Assembly: GCA_910578185.1 (NCBI GenBank)
Contig: CAJTPN010000001.1
Location: forward strand, 196,745-260,744
Direction: 5' to 3'
Length of the DNA: 64,000 nt
DNA from: an uncultured Acetatifactor sp.
Lineage (GTDB): Bacteria; Bacillota; Clostridia; Lachnospirales; Lachnospiraceae
The notes below the pieces were generated by a model. It did not search any database. It worked only from the letters and a program-made list of their open reading frames with translations, and was not told the origin of the DNA. The position numbers and the translations under genes are program-made. Below, in pieces: positions 1-9,169 of this stretch (within the stretch, counting starts at the first letter, position 1; every line of letters begins with the position of its first letter).

Positions 1-1
1 G

Positions 2-1183
2 AATGAGATTGAAATTCCCAGCGGAATCGAGCCGATTGCCACAGTATCCCCTTTACCGGAGGAAAGTAACGTAGGGGGAAGTGATGTGAGAGATGCCGGT
101 GCCGGAGGCAATACCGCAAAATCGGAGAGCCCGGAAGCGGTGGATGATACCGGAAAGTCGGAGAGCGCGGATTCCGGAGACGCTGCCGAAGTTTTGAATT
201 CTGCAAGGGAGAGGGAATATAGAGAAAAATTTGGCGATAACTGCATCGCAGAACAGACTTTTGAGGCTTCACTCAGCGCATATGAAGGAAAAGTATATTT
301 TGTTCCGTTTGCACCAGGGGAAGGTCAGCAGGATTTTGGCATGAAGATTATTCAGGACGGTAAAGTACTTAAGGAAATTTTCGGGTATGTGCCGAAGGGC
401 CTTGAGGGAAAGGGATTTGTCAGCCTGGATGCGGTGTCTTTTTTTGATGTGAATTATGATGGCATTACGGATATTGTTTTAATTGAAACCTATGGCGACA
501 CAAGTTTTGCGGCCGTTTATTACGGCAATGAGGACGGAAGTTATTTTTTGGAGGAAATTCTGTCTGAAAATTTGACAAAGCAGGTGGAAGATCTGAGTAT
601 TTTTGAAATCCGAGATTACCTGTCGGAAGGCAGGAAGAATGGGGCGTTTCATAGTTACCAGGAAGCCTATGAGGCGGTGGGCAGGCTATGTGCGATGGAA
701 ACCGTGGAGAATGTGGAGTTTGACCTAATTTATTTTAATGAGGATGAGACGCCTGAATTGGTGGCAGGTGTCCTGGGCTATTACACAAGCATGTTTACCT
801 ACCATGACGGAAAGGTGTATACGCTGATGGACAGATGGGCCTATGGGGCGGGAGGAAACGCGGGATATGAATATTGTCCCGGAAAGAACAGTCTAAGGAA
901 TTATGATTCTGATTACGCAGGGGCTATTTTATATACCAGTTATATGTCAATAAGTGATCAATTTACCATGGATTTAGTGGTACAGATAAAAACCTGCAAT
1001 TTTGATGATTTAAATCAGAATGGTTTTCCCGATGAGGAGGAACAGGATTCTTTGGGAAAATATAGTGTGAGCTATATCAACGGGGAAGTCGCTACAACGG
1101 AGGAATGTGCTGCGTGTGAACAGGGTGAATACAAACCGATTGTGGGGACCATGGATTTTGAGACACTGAAGGTCAAATTGTAA
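2..1183 (+). CDS. Surface or secreted protein with FG-GAP-like repeat, 5' end outside the window
   Basis: The reading frame is open from base 2 with no stop, so the gene starts before the window. The GTG at 86 is only the first internal start-like codon. The visible part begins with a low-complexity Glu/Ser/Gly linker (to about residue 65), typical of the spacer behind a lipoprotein signal. Two globular parts follow. The first contains DVNYDGITD, an FG-GAP/EF-hand-like calcium-loop pattern. The second contains DLIYFNEDETPELV, a similar acidic repeat. No catalytic motif is visible. I infer an extracellular, cell-envelope protein of a type common in Lachnospiraceae; the function is unknown. The next gene begins 63 bases downstream with its own ribosome binding site. 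Confidence 0.75.
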   Translation, partial: NEIEIPSGIEPIATVSPLPEESNVGGSDVRDAGAGGNTAKSESPEAVDDTGKSESADSGDAAEVLNSAREREYREKFGDNCIAEQTFEASLSAYEGKVYFVPFAPGEGQQDFGMKIIQDGKVLKEIFGYVPKGLEGKGFVSLDAVSFFDVNYDGITDIVLIETYGDTSFAAVYYGNEDGSYFLEEILSENLTKQVEDLSIFEIRDYLSEGRKNGAFHSYQEAYEAVGRLCAMETVENVEFDLIYFNEDETPELVAGVLGYYTSMFTYHDGKVYTLMDRWAYGAGGNAGYEYCPGKNSLRNYDSDYAGAILYTSYMSISDQFTMDLVVQIKTCNFDDLNQNGFPDEEEQDSLGKYSVSYINGEVATTEECAACEQGEYKPIVGTMDFETLKVKL

Positions 1184-1246
1184 CAGGATGTGCCGAGGGT
1201 ACTTCATCCCTTAGTGTGGACGTGTAGCGTTTAATAGGAGGACAGA

Positions 1247-3187
1247 ATGGAACAGGAAAACAGGGTGATCAGGGAGCGTCTGCAGGCGCTCAGAAAAGCA
1301 ATGAAAGCGGAGGGGATTGACTTTTATATGATGCCCACTGCGGATTTTCACAATTCGGAATACGTAAACGACTATTTTAAAGTACGGGAGTACTTTTGCA
1401 ATTTTTCCGGTTCCAACGGTACGCTGCTTGTATGGCAGGACGGAGCCGGATTGTGGACGGACGGCAGGTATTTTATTCAGGCGGAGCGTGAACTGGCAGG
1501 TACGGGAGTCACTCTGTTTCGCATGTTGGATGAGGGTGTTCCCACAATGAAAGAATTTCTGCAAAAGGAAATGAAAGAGGGACAGACTTTTGGGTTTGAC
1601 GGTCGGGTCATATCAGCCGGGGACGGAAAGAGGTATGAGAAGGCGCTGACCGATAAAAAGATTAAATTTGTATATGACAAAGATCTGGCGGAGACAATTT
1701 GGACAGACAGGCCGGCTTTTCCTGGGGGGAAAGTCATGGTGCTGGATGAAGAGATTGCAGGTATGCGTTTTGAGGATAAATGGAAACGTGTCATGGAAAA
1801 GGTGGAAAAGGAGGGAGCGGAGAGCTTCCTGCTGACAAAGCTGGATGATTTGATGTGGCTTTTTAATATCAGGGGTTGTGATGTGGAATGTAATCCGGTG
1901 GCCATGTCATATGGTTATTTTACGAATGAAAAGGCCGTGCTGTTTATTCAAAAGTGTGCCCTGGACAGAAAAGTGACGGAATATCTTGAATCAAAGGGGA
2001 TTTTGGTGGAAGCGTATGCCGATGTGGCGGAGTTTCTGAAAAATATTCCATCCAAAGATAAAATCCTGGTTGACAGTCGTCACTGCAGTTATTATTTATA
2101 TAAGATTCTGGCTTCAAATCAGACGATTGTGGAGAAGCAGAATCCTACAGAAGAGCTGAAGGCAGTCAAGAATTCTGTGGAACTGGCCAATATGGAAAAA
2201 ATTTATCTCAAGGATAGTGTGGCAGTTACAAAGTTTATATATTGGCTGAAAAACGCAATGAAAAGTGACAAAGACAAGAGGGTTTTGGACAAAAAACAGC
2301 CTTTGGTACGGGAGGCGGCGGAAGAGCAGGGGGCTTTGGCAGGGCAGGAAACCATGGGAGAAATCACAGAAGTTTCCGCAGCGGAATATCTGGAAAAGCT
2401 TCGCAGGGCAATCCCTGAATTCTTGGACTTGTCGTTTCCAACCATTGCCGGTTACAAAGAAAATGCCGCCATGATGCACTATGAGGCCACGCCGGAAAAT
2501 TGTGCGGTGCTTGGGCCTGAGGGATTGTTGTTGGTTGACTCCGGAGGACAATATCTGGGTGGAACTACGGATGTGACAAGAACCATTGTTCTGGGACCGA
2601 TTTCCGATGAGATCAAGCTGCACTACACCATGGTGGCAGTGGGGATGCTGCGGTTGTCCGCCGCGCGTTGGCTTCACGGATGTACCGGGCGGAATTTGGA
2701 TATTCTGGCGCGTCAGCCCCTTTGGAATATGGGGCTGGATTATAAGTGCGGTACAGGACATGGTGTGGGATATATCTTAAATGTACACGAAGGTCCTCAG
2801 GGGCTGCGGTGGCGTTATATGGAAGGGGCAGCGGAAGCGGTTCTGGAAGCCGGAATGGATGTCACAAACGAACCGGGCGTTTATGTGGAGGGCAGCCATG
2901 GGATTCGTATAGAAAATGTGATGGTTGCGGAAAATGATGTGAAAAATGAGTATGGTCAGTTTATGCACTTTAAAACACTGACATGGGTGCCGATTGACAT
3001 GGAGGCAATTGATGAAAAATATCTGACGCAGACCGACAAAATGCTTTTATATTATTATCAGAAAAAGGTATACAATAAGATTTCGCCCTATTTGACGGAA
3101 GAGGAAGCAGCATGGCTGCGGGCGGAAACCAGGGCTGACAATACTGTTATTTTGGGCCAGAGCGAGGCTGTTGATTGTTTTGCATAA
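1247..3187 (+). CDS. Xaa-Pro aminopeptidase, M24 family, long form
   Basis: This is a cytoplasmic metallopeptidase expected to remove an N-terminal residue next to proline. The order is creatinase N-terminal domain (about 8-140), second creatinase-like domain (about 165-320), M24 pita-bread catalytic domain (about 385-590) and the C-terminal extension of the long aminopeptidase P group. All five metal ligands can be seen: Asp in VDSGG, Asp in TTDVTRT, His in GTGHGVG, Glu in NEPGVY and Glu in GIRIENV. A segment of about 30 residues between IYWLKN and ITEVSAAE is longer than I expect for the family and looks like a lineage-specific insertion. ATG at 1247 follows the ribosome binding site TAGGAGG. 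Symbol pepP is possible but not assigned. Confidence 0.93.
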   Translation: MEQENRVIRERLQALRKAMKAEGIDFYMMPTADFHNSEYVNDYFKVREYFCNFSGSNGTLLVWQDGAGLWTDGRYFIQAERELAGTGVTLFRMLDEGVPTMKEFLQKEMKEGQTFGFDGRVISAGDGKRYEKALTDKKIKFVYDKDLAETIWTDRPAFPGGKVMVLDEEIAGMRFEDKWKRVMEKVEKEGAESFLLTKLDDLMWLFNIRGCDVECNPVAMSYGYFTNEKAVLFIQKCALDRKVTEYLESKGILVEAYADVAEFLKNIPSKDKILVDSRHCSYYLYKILASNQTIVEKQNPTEELKAVKNSVELANMEKIYLKDSVAVTKFIYWLKNAMKSDKDKRVLDKKQPLVREAAEEQGALAGQETMGEITEVSAAEYLEKLRRAIPEFLDLSFPTIAGYKENAAMMHYEATPENCAVLGPEGLLLVDSGGQYLGGTTDVTRTIVLGPISDEIKLHYTMVAVGMLRLSAARWLHGCTGRNLDILARQPLWNMGLDYKCGTGHGVGYILNVHEGPQGLRWRYMEGAAEAVLEAGMDVTNEPGVYVEGSHGIRIENVMVAENDVKNEYGQFMHFKTLTWVPIDMEAIDEKYLTQTDKMLLYYYQKKVYNKISPYLTEEEAAWLRAETRADNTVILGQSEAVDCFA

Positions 3188-3267
3188 GCTGCGGACTGTG
3201 CTTTTGCGGAGCTGTCCTGACGGTTATCAGGTTGGTATAATTTGATATAAATTTTATAAGCCGTTTA

Positions 3268-3296
3268 TTGACTTTTCCATGTAGATTTGAGATAAT
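3268..3296 (+). promoter_or_regulatory. Sigma-A promoter of pckA
   Basis: TTGACT (3268-3273), 17-base spacer, GATAAT (3291-3296). The leader to the pckA start at 3332 is short and carries AAGGAGG. Confidence 0.65.
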
Positions 3297-3331
3297 AAAT
3301 AAAATCTGGAAATTAAGGAGGATGTTGAATA

Positions 3332-5029
3332 ATGTCAACAAAAGCGTATTATCCGATTTCAGAGATCGGCGCAGGTAAGCCTGGTTTCAGCAGGACTCGT
3401 TCTATCATTGAGGGAGCTTTCTACGGGAATAACGTAGTAAAGGTAAACACTCTGAAGGAGGCGTATGATCTTGCAAAAAATTCTCCGGGAACCATCGTGA
3501 CCGACATGCCGGTATACAGGGCTGAAGAGATCGGTCTTGAGAGGGACGCGAAGGTATTGCTTTTTAACGATGGCGCGGTGACCGGCCGTTATGCTCAGGC
3601 GCGTCGTATCAAGGGTGAACCCGGCGTAGATGAGACAAAGCTGGACAAGGTGGTTATGGATGCCATCTACAAGACCCGCTGGAATACCATGTATCATGCA
3701 GAGTGCTATATCGGGCTGGATCCTGAATTTATGGCGAAGGCACATCTGCTGATTCCGGAAGGGGAAGAGAACCTGCTTTACAACTGGATGCTGAACTTCC
3801 AGTATATGTCTGACAAATATGTGCAGATGTACAAGGATTCTCAGCCTATCGGTGGCGGCAAGGAGCCTGATATCTACATTTTCTCCAATCCTCAGTGGGC
3901 GCCTACGGAAAGCCCTGATGTGGATTACAGCTGCTTAAGTGATCCTTTGACCTTGTGCTATTTTGATACGGAGCAGAACTGTGCCGCAATCTTGGGCATG
4001 AAGTATTTCGGTGAGCACAAGAAGGGTACTTTGACGATGGCATGGGCATTGGCTAACAGAAACGGTTATGCTTCCTGCCACGGCGGTCAGAAAGAGTATC
4101 TGCTTGCGGATGGCAGCAAGTTTGTTGCTTCCGTATATGGTCTGTCCGGATCAGGCAAGTCCACATTGACGCATGCAAAGCACGACGGCAAGTATGAGAT
4201 CAAGGTGCTTCACGACGATGCGTTTATTATCAATACCGATACTTGTGCATCCGTGGCATTGGAGCCTACTTATTTTGATAAGACAGCAGATTATCCTACG
4301 GGCTGTCCTGACAACAAGTATCTGCTGACGGCTCAGAACTGTTCTGCAACGCTGGACGAGGACGGAAAGGTACAGCTTGTCACTGAAGATATCAGAAACG
4401 GCAACGGACGTGCCATTAAATCAAAACTCTGGTCTCCCAACCGTGTGGATAAGATTGATGCGCCTGTCAACGCTATTTTCTGGATCATGAAGGATCCTAC
4501 CATTCCGCCTGTGGTGAAACTGAAAGGTGCGGCTCTGGCATCCGTAATGGGCGCTACTCTTGCAACCAAGACTTCCACGGCAGAGCGTGTGGCTGCAGGT
4601 ACTGATTTGAATGCACTTCGTATTGTTCCTTATGCAAACCCGTTCAGAACTTATCCTCTGGTAAACGACTACGAGAAGTTTAAGAAGCTGGTTGACGAGA
4701 AGAATGTGGACTGCTATATTATCAACACCGGCGATTTCATGGGAAAGAAGGTGAAACCTGCAGATACCCTTGGAATTTTAGAGAGTATAGTGGAGAAGAA
4801 GGCATCCTTCAAGCAGTGGGGACCTTTCGAGGATATCGAGATCATGGATTGGGAAGGGTTTACGCCTGATCTTTCAGACAAGGATTATGTGAAGGCGCTT
4901 CAAGGTGCAATGCAGAACCGTGTGGATGCGGTGGAAGGCTTTGCAACCAAGAAGGAAGGCTATGACAAGCTTCCCCAAGAGGCTCTTGAGGCTTTGAAGA
5001 AGATTGTAAATGAGGTGTCAGCCCTGTAA
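3332..5029 (+). CDS. pckA: Phosphoenolpyruvate carboxykinase (ATP)
   Basis: The enzyme interconverts oxaloacetate plus ATP with PEP, CO2 and ADP in the cytoplasm. In anaerobic gut Firmicutes it may run toward oxaloacetate. The P-loop GLSGSGKST lies near residues 271-279 and the kinase-2 segment HDDAF near 295. The conserved N-terminal substrate region includes YNWMLNFQYM. At 565 residues it is somewhat longer than the roughly 530-540 residues of classical bacterial enzymes, with a distinctive N-terminus. A strong ribosome binding site AAGGAGG stands before ATG 3332. The gene is monocistronic, with its own promoter and two terminator hairpins behind it. Oxaloacetate made here could feed the citrate synthase-like enzyme at 35.9 kb. 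Confidence 0.95.
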   Translation: MSTKAYYPISEIGAGKPGFSRTRSIIEGAFYGNNVVKVNTLKEAYDLAKNSPGTIVTDMPVYRAEEIGLERDAKVLLFNDGAVTGRYAQARRIKGEPGVDETKLDKVVMDAIYKTRWNTMYHAECYIGLDPEFMAKAHLLIPEGEENLLYNWMLNFQYMSDKYVQMYKDSQPIGGGKEPDIYIFSNPQWAPTESPDVDYSCLSDPLTLCYFDTEQNCAAILGMKYFGEHKKGTLTMAWALANRNGYASCHGGQKEYLLADGSKFVASVYGLSGSGKSTLTHAKHDGKYEIKVLHDDAFIINTDTCASVALEPTYFDKTADYPTGCPDNKYLLTAQNCSATLDEDGKVQLVTEDIRNGNGRAIKSKLWSPNRVDKIDAPVNAIFWIMKDPTIPPVVKLKGAALASVMGATLATKTSTAERVAAGTDLNALRIVPYANPFRTYPLVNDYEKFKKLVDEKNVDCYIINTGDFMGKKVKPADTLGILESIVEKKASFKQWGPFEDIEIMDWEGFTPDLSDKDYVKALQGAMQNRVDAVEGFATKKEGYDKLPQEALEALKKIVNEVSAL

Positions 5030-5136
5030 TTGCCAGGGGTTGAATGTTGTGTCTGTTTGATTACAGTGTTTGAGATATGTTTTTATTGTTTCTTGAGGAC
5101 AGCTTAGTGTCTGTTTCAGGAAAGCCAGGAAAAAGG

Positions 5137-5163
5137 GCTGCCGTATATTGCGGCAGCTTTTTT
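5137..5163 (+). terminator. Intrinsic terminator of pckA
   Basis: GCTGCCG (5137-5143) pairs with CGGCAGC (5151-5157), followed by six T. Confidence 0.85.
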
Positions 5164-5233
5164 GCGCGTATTCTTGAGGTGAAAAAGATGTGTATGGAAA
5201 GCCGTAAATAGAGGTTTTAGTATAATACAGATA

Positions 5234-5272
5234 AAAAAGCTGGCATATTTATATAAATATGCCAGCTTTTTG
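5234..5272. terminator. Bidirectional terminator between pckA and the convergent lipoprotein gene
   Basis: A perfect stem of about 17 base pairs (arms about 5234-5250 and 5255-5271) has a four-base loop. It starts with an A-run and ends with a T-run, so it can terminate from both sides. Confidence 0.85.
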
Positions 5273-5321
5273 GTATACAGGTTACATGTGAGCCTGTTAT
5301 ATCTTGTAAGTAAAAATGTAC

Positions 5322-5726
5322 TTAATTTGTGTAATCACGGGAATAAATTACAGTTCCGTCTGCGTTTACAAATTTAATACGGATACAGCTGAGATCTACG
5401 CCGGTGTCTTCCTTGCATTCTGCGAAGATAGGAACCATGGCGGAAGAGAGCGCATCCAACTGGGTTGCGTATGTGGTATCGATCGTCTCTTGGGTCACGC
5501 CGCTGAAATCAAGCTGTTGCTCATAAATGCAGGAGAATACCAGAACGTCATCGCCATCTATGGAAAACTCTGCCCGTATGCCGCTGCCCTGATATAACTC
5601 GTTGAGCTGTCTTTCCGTTTCGGTAACCTTATCCCCCTCTACCCATTCTGCCAATGTGGGTTTGGCACCGCAGCTTGCCAGAACCAACATAATGGCGGTT
5701 ACAAGAATCAATAGTTTCTTTTTCAT
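5322..5726 (-). CDS. Small lipoprotein, DUF4854-like
   Basis: The protein has 134 residues. A signal peptide with a positive start (MKKK) and a hydrophobic core ends in the lipobox LASC near residue 19, so it should be lipid-anchored on the outer face of the membrane. The mature part is about 115 residues, acidic, with no catalytic motif. The conserved-looking C-terminus (IRIKFVNADGTVIYS) and overall layout resemble the small lipoproteins grouped as DUF4854; that assignment is from memory. GGAGGG lies at a good distance before the ATG. The gene is monocistronic and convergent with pckA. Confidence 0.82.
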   Translation of the reverse strand: MKKKLLILVTAIMLVLASCGAKPTLAEWVEGDKVTETERQLNELYQGSGIRAEFSIDGDDVLVFSCIYEQQLDFSGVTQETIDTTYATQLDALSSAMVPIFAECKEDTGVDLSCIRIKFVNADGTVIYSRDYTN

Positions 5727-5762
5727 GTTACTTCCCTCCTGAATATTTTTTAGACAAATTTT

Positions 5763-5790
5763 ATTTTATCACCTTCCAATAATTTGTCAA
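5763..5790 (-). promoter_or_regulatory. Promoter of the DUF4854-like lipoprotein gene
   Basis: On the minus strand, TTGACA (5785-5790), 16-base spacer, TAAAAT (5763-5768), about 35 bases ahead of the start codon. Confidence 0.6.
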
Positions 5791-6046
5791 TTTTAAAATA
5801 TATCAAAAAATATTGGCATATTATTATTTATTACATCAATTTGACTAAAATTCAATTTTGGTAGTTGTGTTCCTCCTTCCTGCTGTGAAACAAAAAGAAG
5901 GTTTTTTTATCCGGGAGAATGGGATGTGGGGTTATGGGTGAGTGACATGGTGTACTGCGTTTTGTGCACTGTTGCCTTAAGCGGAGTAAATGGTATGGAT
6001 TTTGACATTTTTTGCACATTTTTTTACCTTCTGACAAAATTTACTG

Positions 6047-6075
6047 TTGTAAAATTGCCTAACTTTCGTTATAAT
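6047..6075 (+). promoter_or_regulatory. Strong sigma-A promoter of the structured RNA at 6.1 kb
   Basis: TTGTAA (6047-6052), exact 17-base spacer, TATAAT (6070-6075). Expected transcription start is near 6082. No ribosome binding site or credible reading frame follows until after the terminator. Confidence 0.75.
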
Positions 6076-6081
6076 AAGAGT

Positions 6082-6327
6082 AACCTGAAATGTGCGATAA
6101 CTTCTGTTTATTTTTGAACCTACATTTCTTTCAACGGGATTCCTATATCGCCAGGTGGCTGTCAAGCCCTCACTTCACAGGAGGTAACTCGCTGTGGAGG
6201 ATTGGAAGGGAAGGCAAAAGCCTTGGTTGCGGTTACCCACCTAGCATTGCTAGGAGTCAAGAGGCAGGAGGCGGCATTTTGGGTATTTATACAGAAGAAG
6301 AAAGCAGTCCTGAGGGACTGCTTTTTT
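6082..6327 (+). ncRNA. Structured non-coding RNA, 6S-like candidate
   Basis: About 245 bases lie between a near-consensus promoter and an intrinsic terminator, without a plausible gene. I can pair CTTCTGT (6101-6107) with ACAGAAG (6291-6297) as a closing stem, GCCAGGTGG (6150-6158) with CCACCTAGC (6237-6245, one mismatch), GGTAAC (6183-6188) with GTTACC (6232-6237), and AAGGC/GCCTT (6211-6224). CCTAGC-ATT-GCTAGG (6240-6254) is an alternative hairpin that competes with the second stem. A long, interrupted hairpin of about 200 bases with a GC-rich 3' part resembles 6S RNA (ssrS). Other large clostridial RNAs such as raiA RNA, or a leader of the downstream SpoIID-domain gene, are also possible. 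The family is inferred; the unit itself is seen. Confidence 0.5.
6302..6327 (+). terminator. Intrinsic terminator of the structured RNA
   Basis: AAGCAGTCC (6302-6310) pairs with GGACTGCTT (6315-6323) around a four-base loop and runs into six T. Confidence 0.85.
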
Positions 6328-6358
6328 GGGATGACAAATATTTTTCAGGAGAGGGAAA

Positions 6359-8290
6359 TTGAATCGGGACAAGTGGGGATTAAGTAAATCACAAAGAATG
6401 CAGTTAAAAGTTTTTATTTGTTTTTTAGGTATGCTTTTGCTGCTGATACTGTTGTTAGGTAAATTGCTTTTGTTATTATTACATATGCGGGATGACGAGG
6501 ATTTTCCGCTGCCGCCGATTCCCATACTCAGAATATTGACGAATGTCTGGGTGATGGAAATGGATGGGGAAGGGCTTACTGTATTTCAGGATGGGGAACG
6601 AGAGTACTATCCCTGGGCTGTTATGGGAACAGACGAGGAAGGTCATGAACGCTTATATCAGCCGGAGCCCTCCGCAAGGGAACAGGTAGCTGATGTAATA
6701 TTGCGGGATGGAAGGGTTTCGGGAGTGGTTCCCAAGCTGGAGAAGATCAATGGGAAAATATTGAGTGCGGATGATTCGGGGGTGGAAGTGGAAGGCTATG
6801 GCAGACTGCCTCTGGCCAAGGATTACAAAGGATATCGTCTGTATGACAGTCTGGAAATGTGTACCGTGAGAGATCTTCGATTCGGTTATAATTTTACCGA
6901 CCTGTGTATGGAGAACGGAGAAATATGTGGTGTTCTTATGGCCAAAGAGGAGGCTATGGAATATATACGTGTGTTGATTCAGGCATCGGACTATGAGAGC
7001 AGTTTTCACACTCGCCCCGTGTTTACCTGCGATGTGGGGTATACGGTGATTTATGGTCCCTATGATGATCTGAAAAAGGAGAGCTATTCAGCGGGAGAAG
7101 AACTGGCATTTGATATGGACGGCGAGTATTTTGAGGGAGAACGAGTCAGGATTGTCCCCGATGTACTGACAGGAAAAATTTCTCTGGTTAACTGTCATCG
7201 CAGTCAGGGGACGCCTGCCTATCGAGGGCAGATGGAGCTTTTGCGGACGGAGAAAGGCATTGTGGTGATCAATGAAGTGCTGTTGGAAGAATACTTATAC
7301 AGTGTGGTGCCAAGCGAGATGCCCTCCAAGTATCCTTCCGAGGCGCTTAAGACTCAGGCCATCTGCGCCAGGACATATGCTTACGGGCATATGGAACAGG
7401 CGGGTTTTCCTCAGTACGGCGCACATGTGGATGACAGCACTACCTATCAGGTATATAATAATATTCTTGAACAGGAAAGTACCACCACTGCCTCTAAGGA
7501 TACTTATGGACAGCTTTTGTATACGGATTCAGGAGATTTGGCGGGAACATTCTATTATTCTACTTCCTGCGGCGTGGGCAGCGACAGTAACGTTTGGAAG
7601 ACGAAGATTGCGCCCACACTTACATATCTGAAGGCAAAGGCGCTGAGTGCTCCGGCAATGGAAAAGGGGAATGACGGCGGACTCGGAGAGAAGCTTAAGG
7701 ATGAGGATGCCTTTAGCGATTATATCCGGACCGTGAGAGAGGATGACTTTGAATCGGAGGAAGGCTGGTATCGTTGGCAGTATCGGGTGGAGGAGTTGGA
7801 TACGGAGCATCTGCTGACGGTGCTTCGCAGGCGCTATGATGCCAACAGTCAGCTTATACTGACCTGGATAGACGGGGAATATGTCAGCGAGGAGATTCAA
7901 AGCCTGGATGAAATCAAGGATATTTATGTGGAGAGCCGTGGCAGCGGCGGTGTGGCAGATGAACTTGTGATTGAAACCGCGACGCAGAAGATAAAAGTTA
8001 TAACGGAGCATAACATCAGATATGTATTAAACGACGGCAGCACGAAAGTGGAAAGGCAGGATGGCAGCAAGGTTTCCTGTCCCTCCCTGCTTCCCAGTGC
8101 ATTTTTTATCATTGAGACTGGTAAGGAGAAGGGAAATGTGGTAAGATATGCTTTAATCGGGGGCGGGTATGGTCATGGTGTGGGGATGAGCCAGAACGGC
8201 GCCAGAGCAATGGCACAGGCAGGTTATAAGGCGCAGGAGATATTGTTGTATTTTTATGAAGACTGCGTCATCAAAAATATTTATGAATAG
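6359..8290 (+). CDS. SpoIID/LytB-domain protein, membrane-anchored
   Basis: The start is TTG at 6359 with AGGAGAGGG six to ten bases upstream. A short cytoplasmic start is followed by a very hydrophobic segment (about residues 17-43), then about 260 extracellular residues of unknown fold. The SpoIID domain (about 300-400) begins around VVINEVLLEEYLYSVVPSEM and includes PSEALKTQAICART. The C-terminus has GHGVGMSQNGA, as in SpoIID/LytB proteins that act on peptidoglycan. Family members include the sporulation transglycosylase SpoIID and amidase enhancers, so a role in wall remodelling is inferred. At 643 residues it is about twice the length of typical SpoIID. It could be a vegetative paralog. 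The YihY-like gene follows after 11 bases, suggesting cotranscription. Confidence 0.88.
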   Translation: MNRDKWGLSKSQRMQLKVFICFLGMLLLLILLLGKLLLLLLHMRDDEDFPLPPIPILRILTNVWVMEMDGEGLTVFQDGEREYYPWAVMGTDEEGHERLYQPEPSAREQVADVILRDGRVSGVVPKLEKINGKILSADDSGVEVEGYGRLPLAKDYKGYRLYDSLEMCTVRDLRFGYNFTDLCMENGEICGVLMAKEEAMEYIRVLIQASDYESSFHTRPVFTCDVGYTVIYGPYDDLKKESYSAGEELAFDMDGEYFEGERVRIVPDVLTGKISLVNCHRSQGTPAYRGQMELLRTEKGIVVINEVLLEEYLYSVVPSEMPSKYPSEALKTQAICARTYAYGHMEQAGFPQYGAHVDDSTTYQVYNNILEQESTTTASKDTYGQLLYTDSGDLAGTFYYSTSCGVGSDSNVWKTKIAPTLTYLKAKALSAPAMEKGNDGGLGEKLKDEDAFSDYIRTVREDDFESEEGWYRWQYRVEELDTEHLLTVLRRRYDANSQLILTWIDGEYVSEEIQSLDEIKDIYVESRGSGGVADELVIETATQKIKVITEHNIRYVLNDGSTKVERQDGSKVSCPSLLPSAFFIIETGKEKGNVVRYALIGGGYGHGVGMSQNGARAMAQAGYKAQEILLYFYEDCVIKNIYE

Positions 8291-8301
8291 GAGCTTTACA
8301 A

Positions 8302-9132
8302 GTGATTCGCAGGATCTTATCGGTTGTGATGGACTTTTCCAAACAGATGAATAAGAAAAATATCAATGATTTTGCGGCCAGTACGGCTTTCTTTTTCTTT
8401 TTGTCAGTGGTGCCGCTGTTGATTATGATATGTACCATTATACCGTATACGCCGTTGACGGAAGAAAATCTGGTGGAGGCCGTGACGGATGTGCTTCCGG
8501 ATTTGGTGGACCCAGTGGCGGAAAGTCTGATTGCAGATATTTACGATCGATCTGCCGGGATACTCTCCATTGCAATAATCGCTACCCTTTGGTCCGCTTC
8601 CAAGGGGGTTATGGCATTGATGCGTGGTTTGAACGCTGTAAATGATGTGGAGGAGGAACGGAATTATCTGGTGGTGCGTGTGATAGCCTCATTCTATACA
8701 ATAGTGATGATGGTTGTAGTAATTCTGTCCCTGTTTGTCATGGTTTTTGGCGATCAGCTGGTTACATTGATTCTGTATCGTGTTCCCAGGCTCAGACGGG
8801 TGGTATCCTTTGCTATGAATTTTAGATTTCTGTTGGTGTGGGCGGTGCTGACGCTTCTCTTTGCCGCAGTCTATGCCTATGTGCCCAATAAAAAGCAAAA
8901 ACTGAAAGGGCAGATTCCAGGGGCGGTTTTTGCCGCCGTTGTATGGAGTATTTTTTCGTGGGGGTTTTCCAGTTATGTGACATACGGTAATTCCTATGGC
9001 ATTTATGGAAGTCTTGCAGTGATCATCATAGTGCTCTTGTGGATGTATTTTTGTATGTATATTATTATGATCGGAGCGTATTTAAATCAGTATTTCGAGT
9101 CCGTAAACAGGATTTTGGAAGAGGGGCACTGA
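8302..9132 (+). CDS. YihY/virulence factor BrkB family membrane protein
   Basis: GTG start at 8302 with TAGGAG nine bases upstream. The 276-residue polytopic protein has about six membrane segments. It starts with an amphipathic region and ASTAFFFFLSVVPLLIMI near residues 26-43, the typical YihY entry sequence. Near the end it has the family pattern YGNSYGIYGSLAVIII. The family was once mislabelled ribonuclease BN; no nuclease activity should be assumed. The biochemical role is unknown, with transport or envelope integrity proposed. It is tightly spaced behind the SpoIID-domain gene. Confidence 0.92.
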   Translation: MIRRILSVVMDFSKQMNKKNINDFAASTAFFFFLSVVPLLIMICTIIPYTPLTEENLVEAVTDVLPDLVDPVAESLIADIYDRSAGILSIAIIATLWSASKGVMALMRGLNAVNDVEEERNYLVVRVIASFYTIVMMVVVILSLFVMVFGDQLVTLILYRVPRLRRVVSFAMNFRFLLVWAVLTLLFAAVYAYVPNKKQKLKGQIPGAVFAAVVWSIFSWGFSSYVTYGNSYGIYGSLAVIIIVLLWMYFCMYIIMIGAYLNQYFESVNRILEEGH

Positions 9133-9169
9133 AATGAACAGATAAAATCGGAATAGGAGGGACAAAGAG

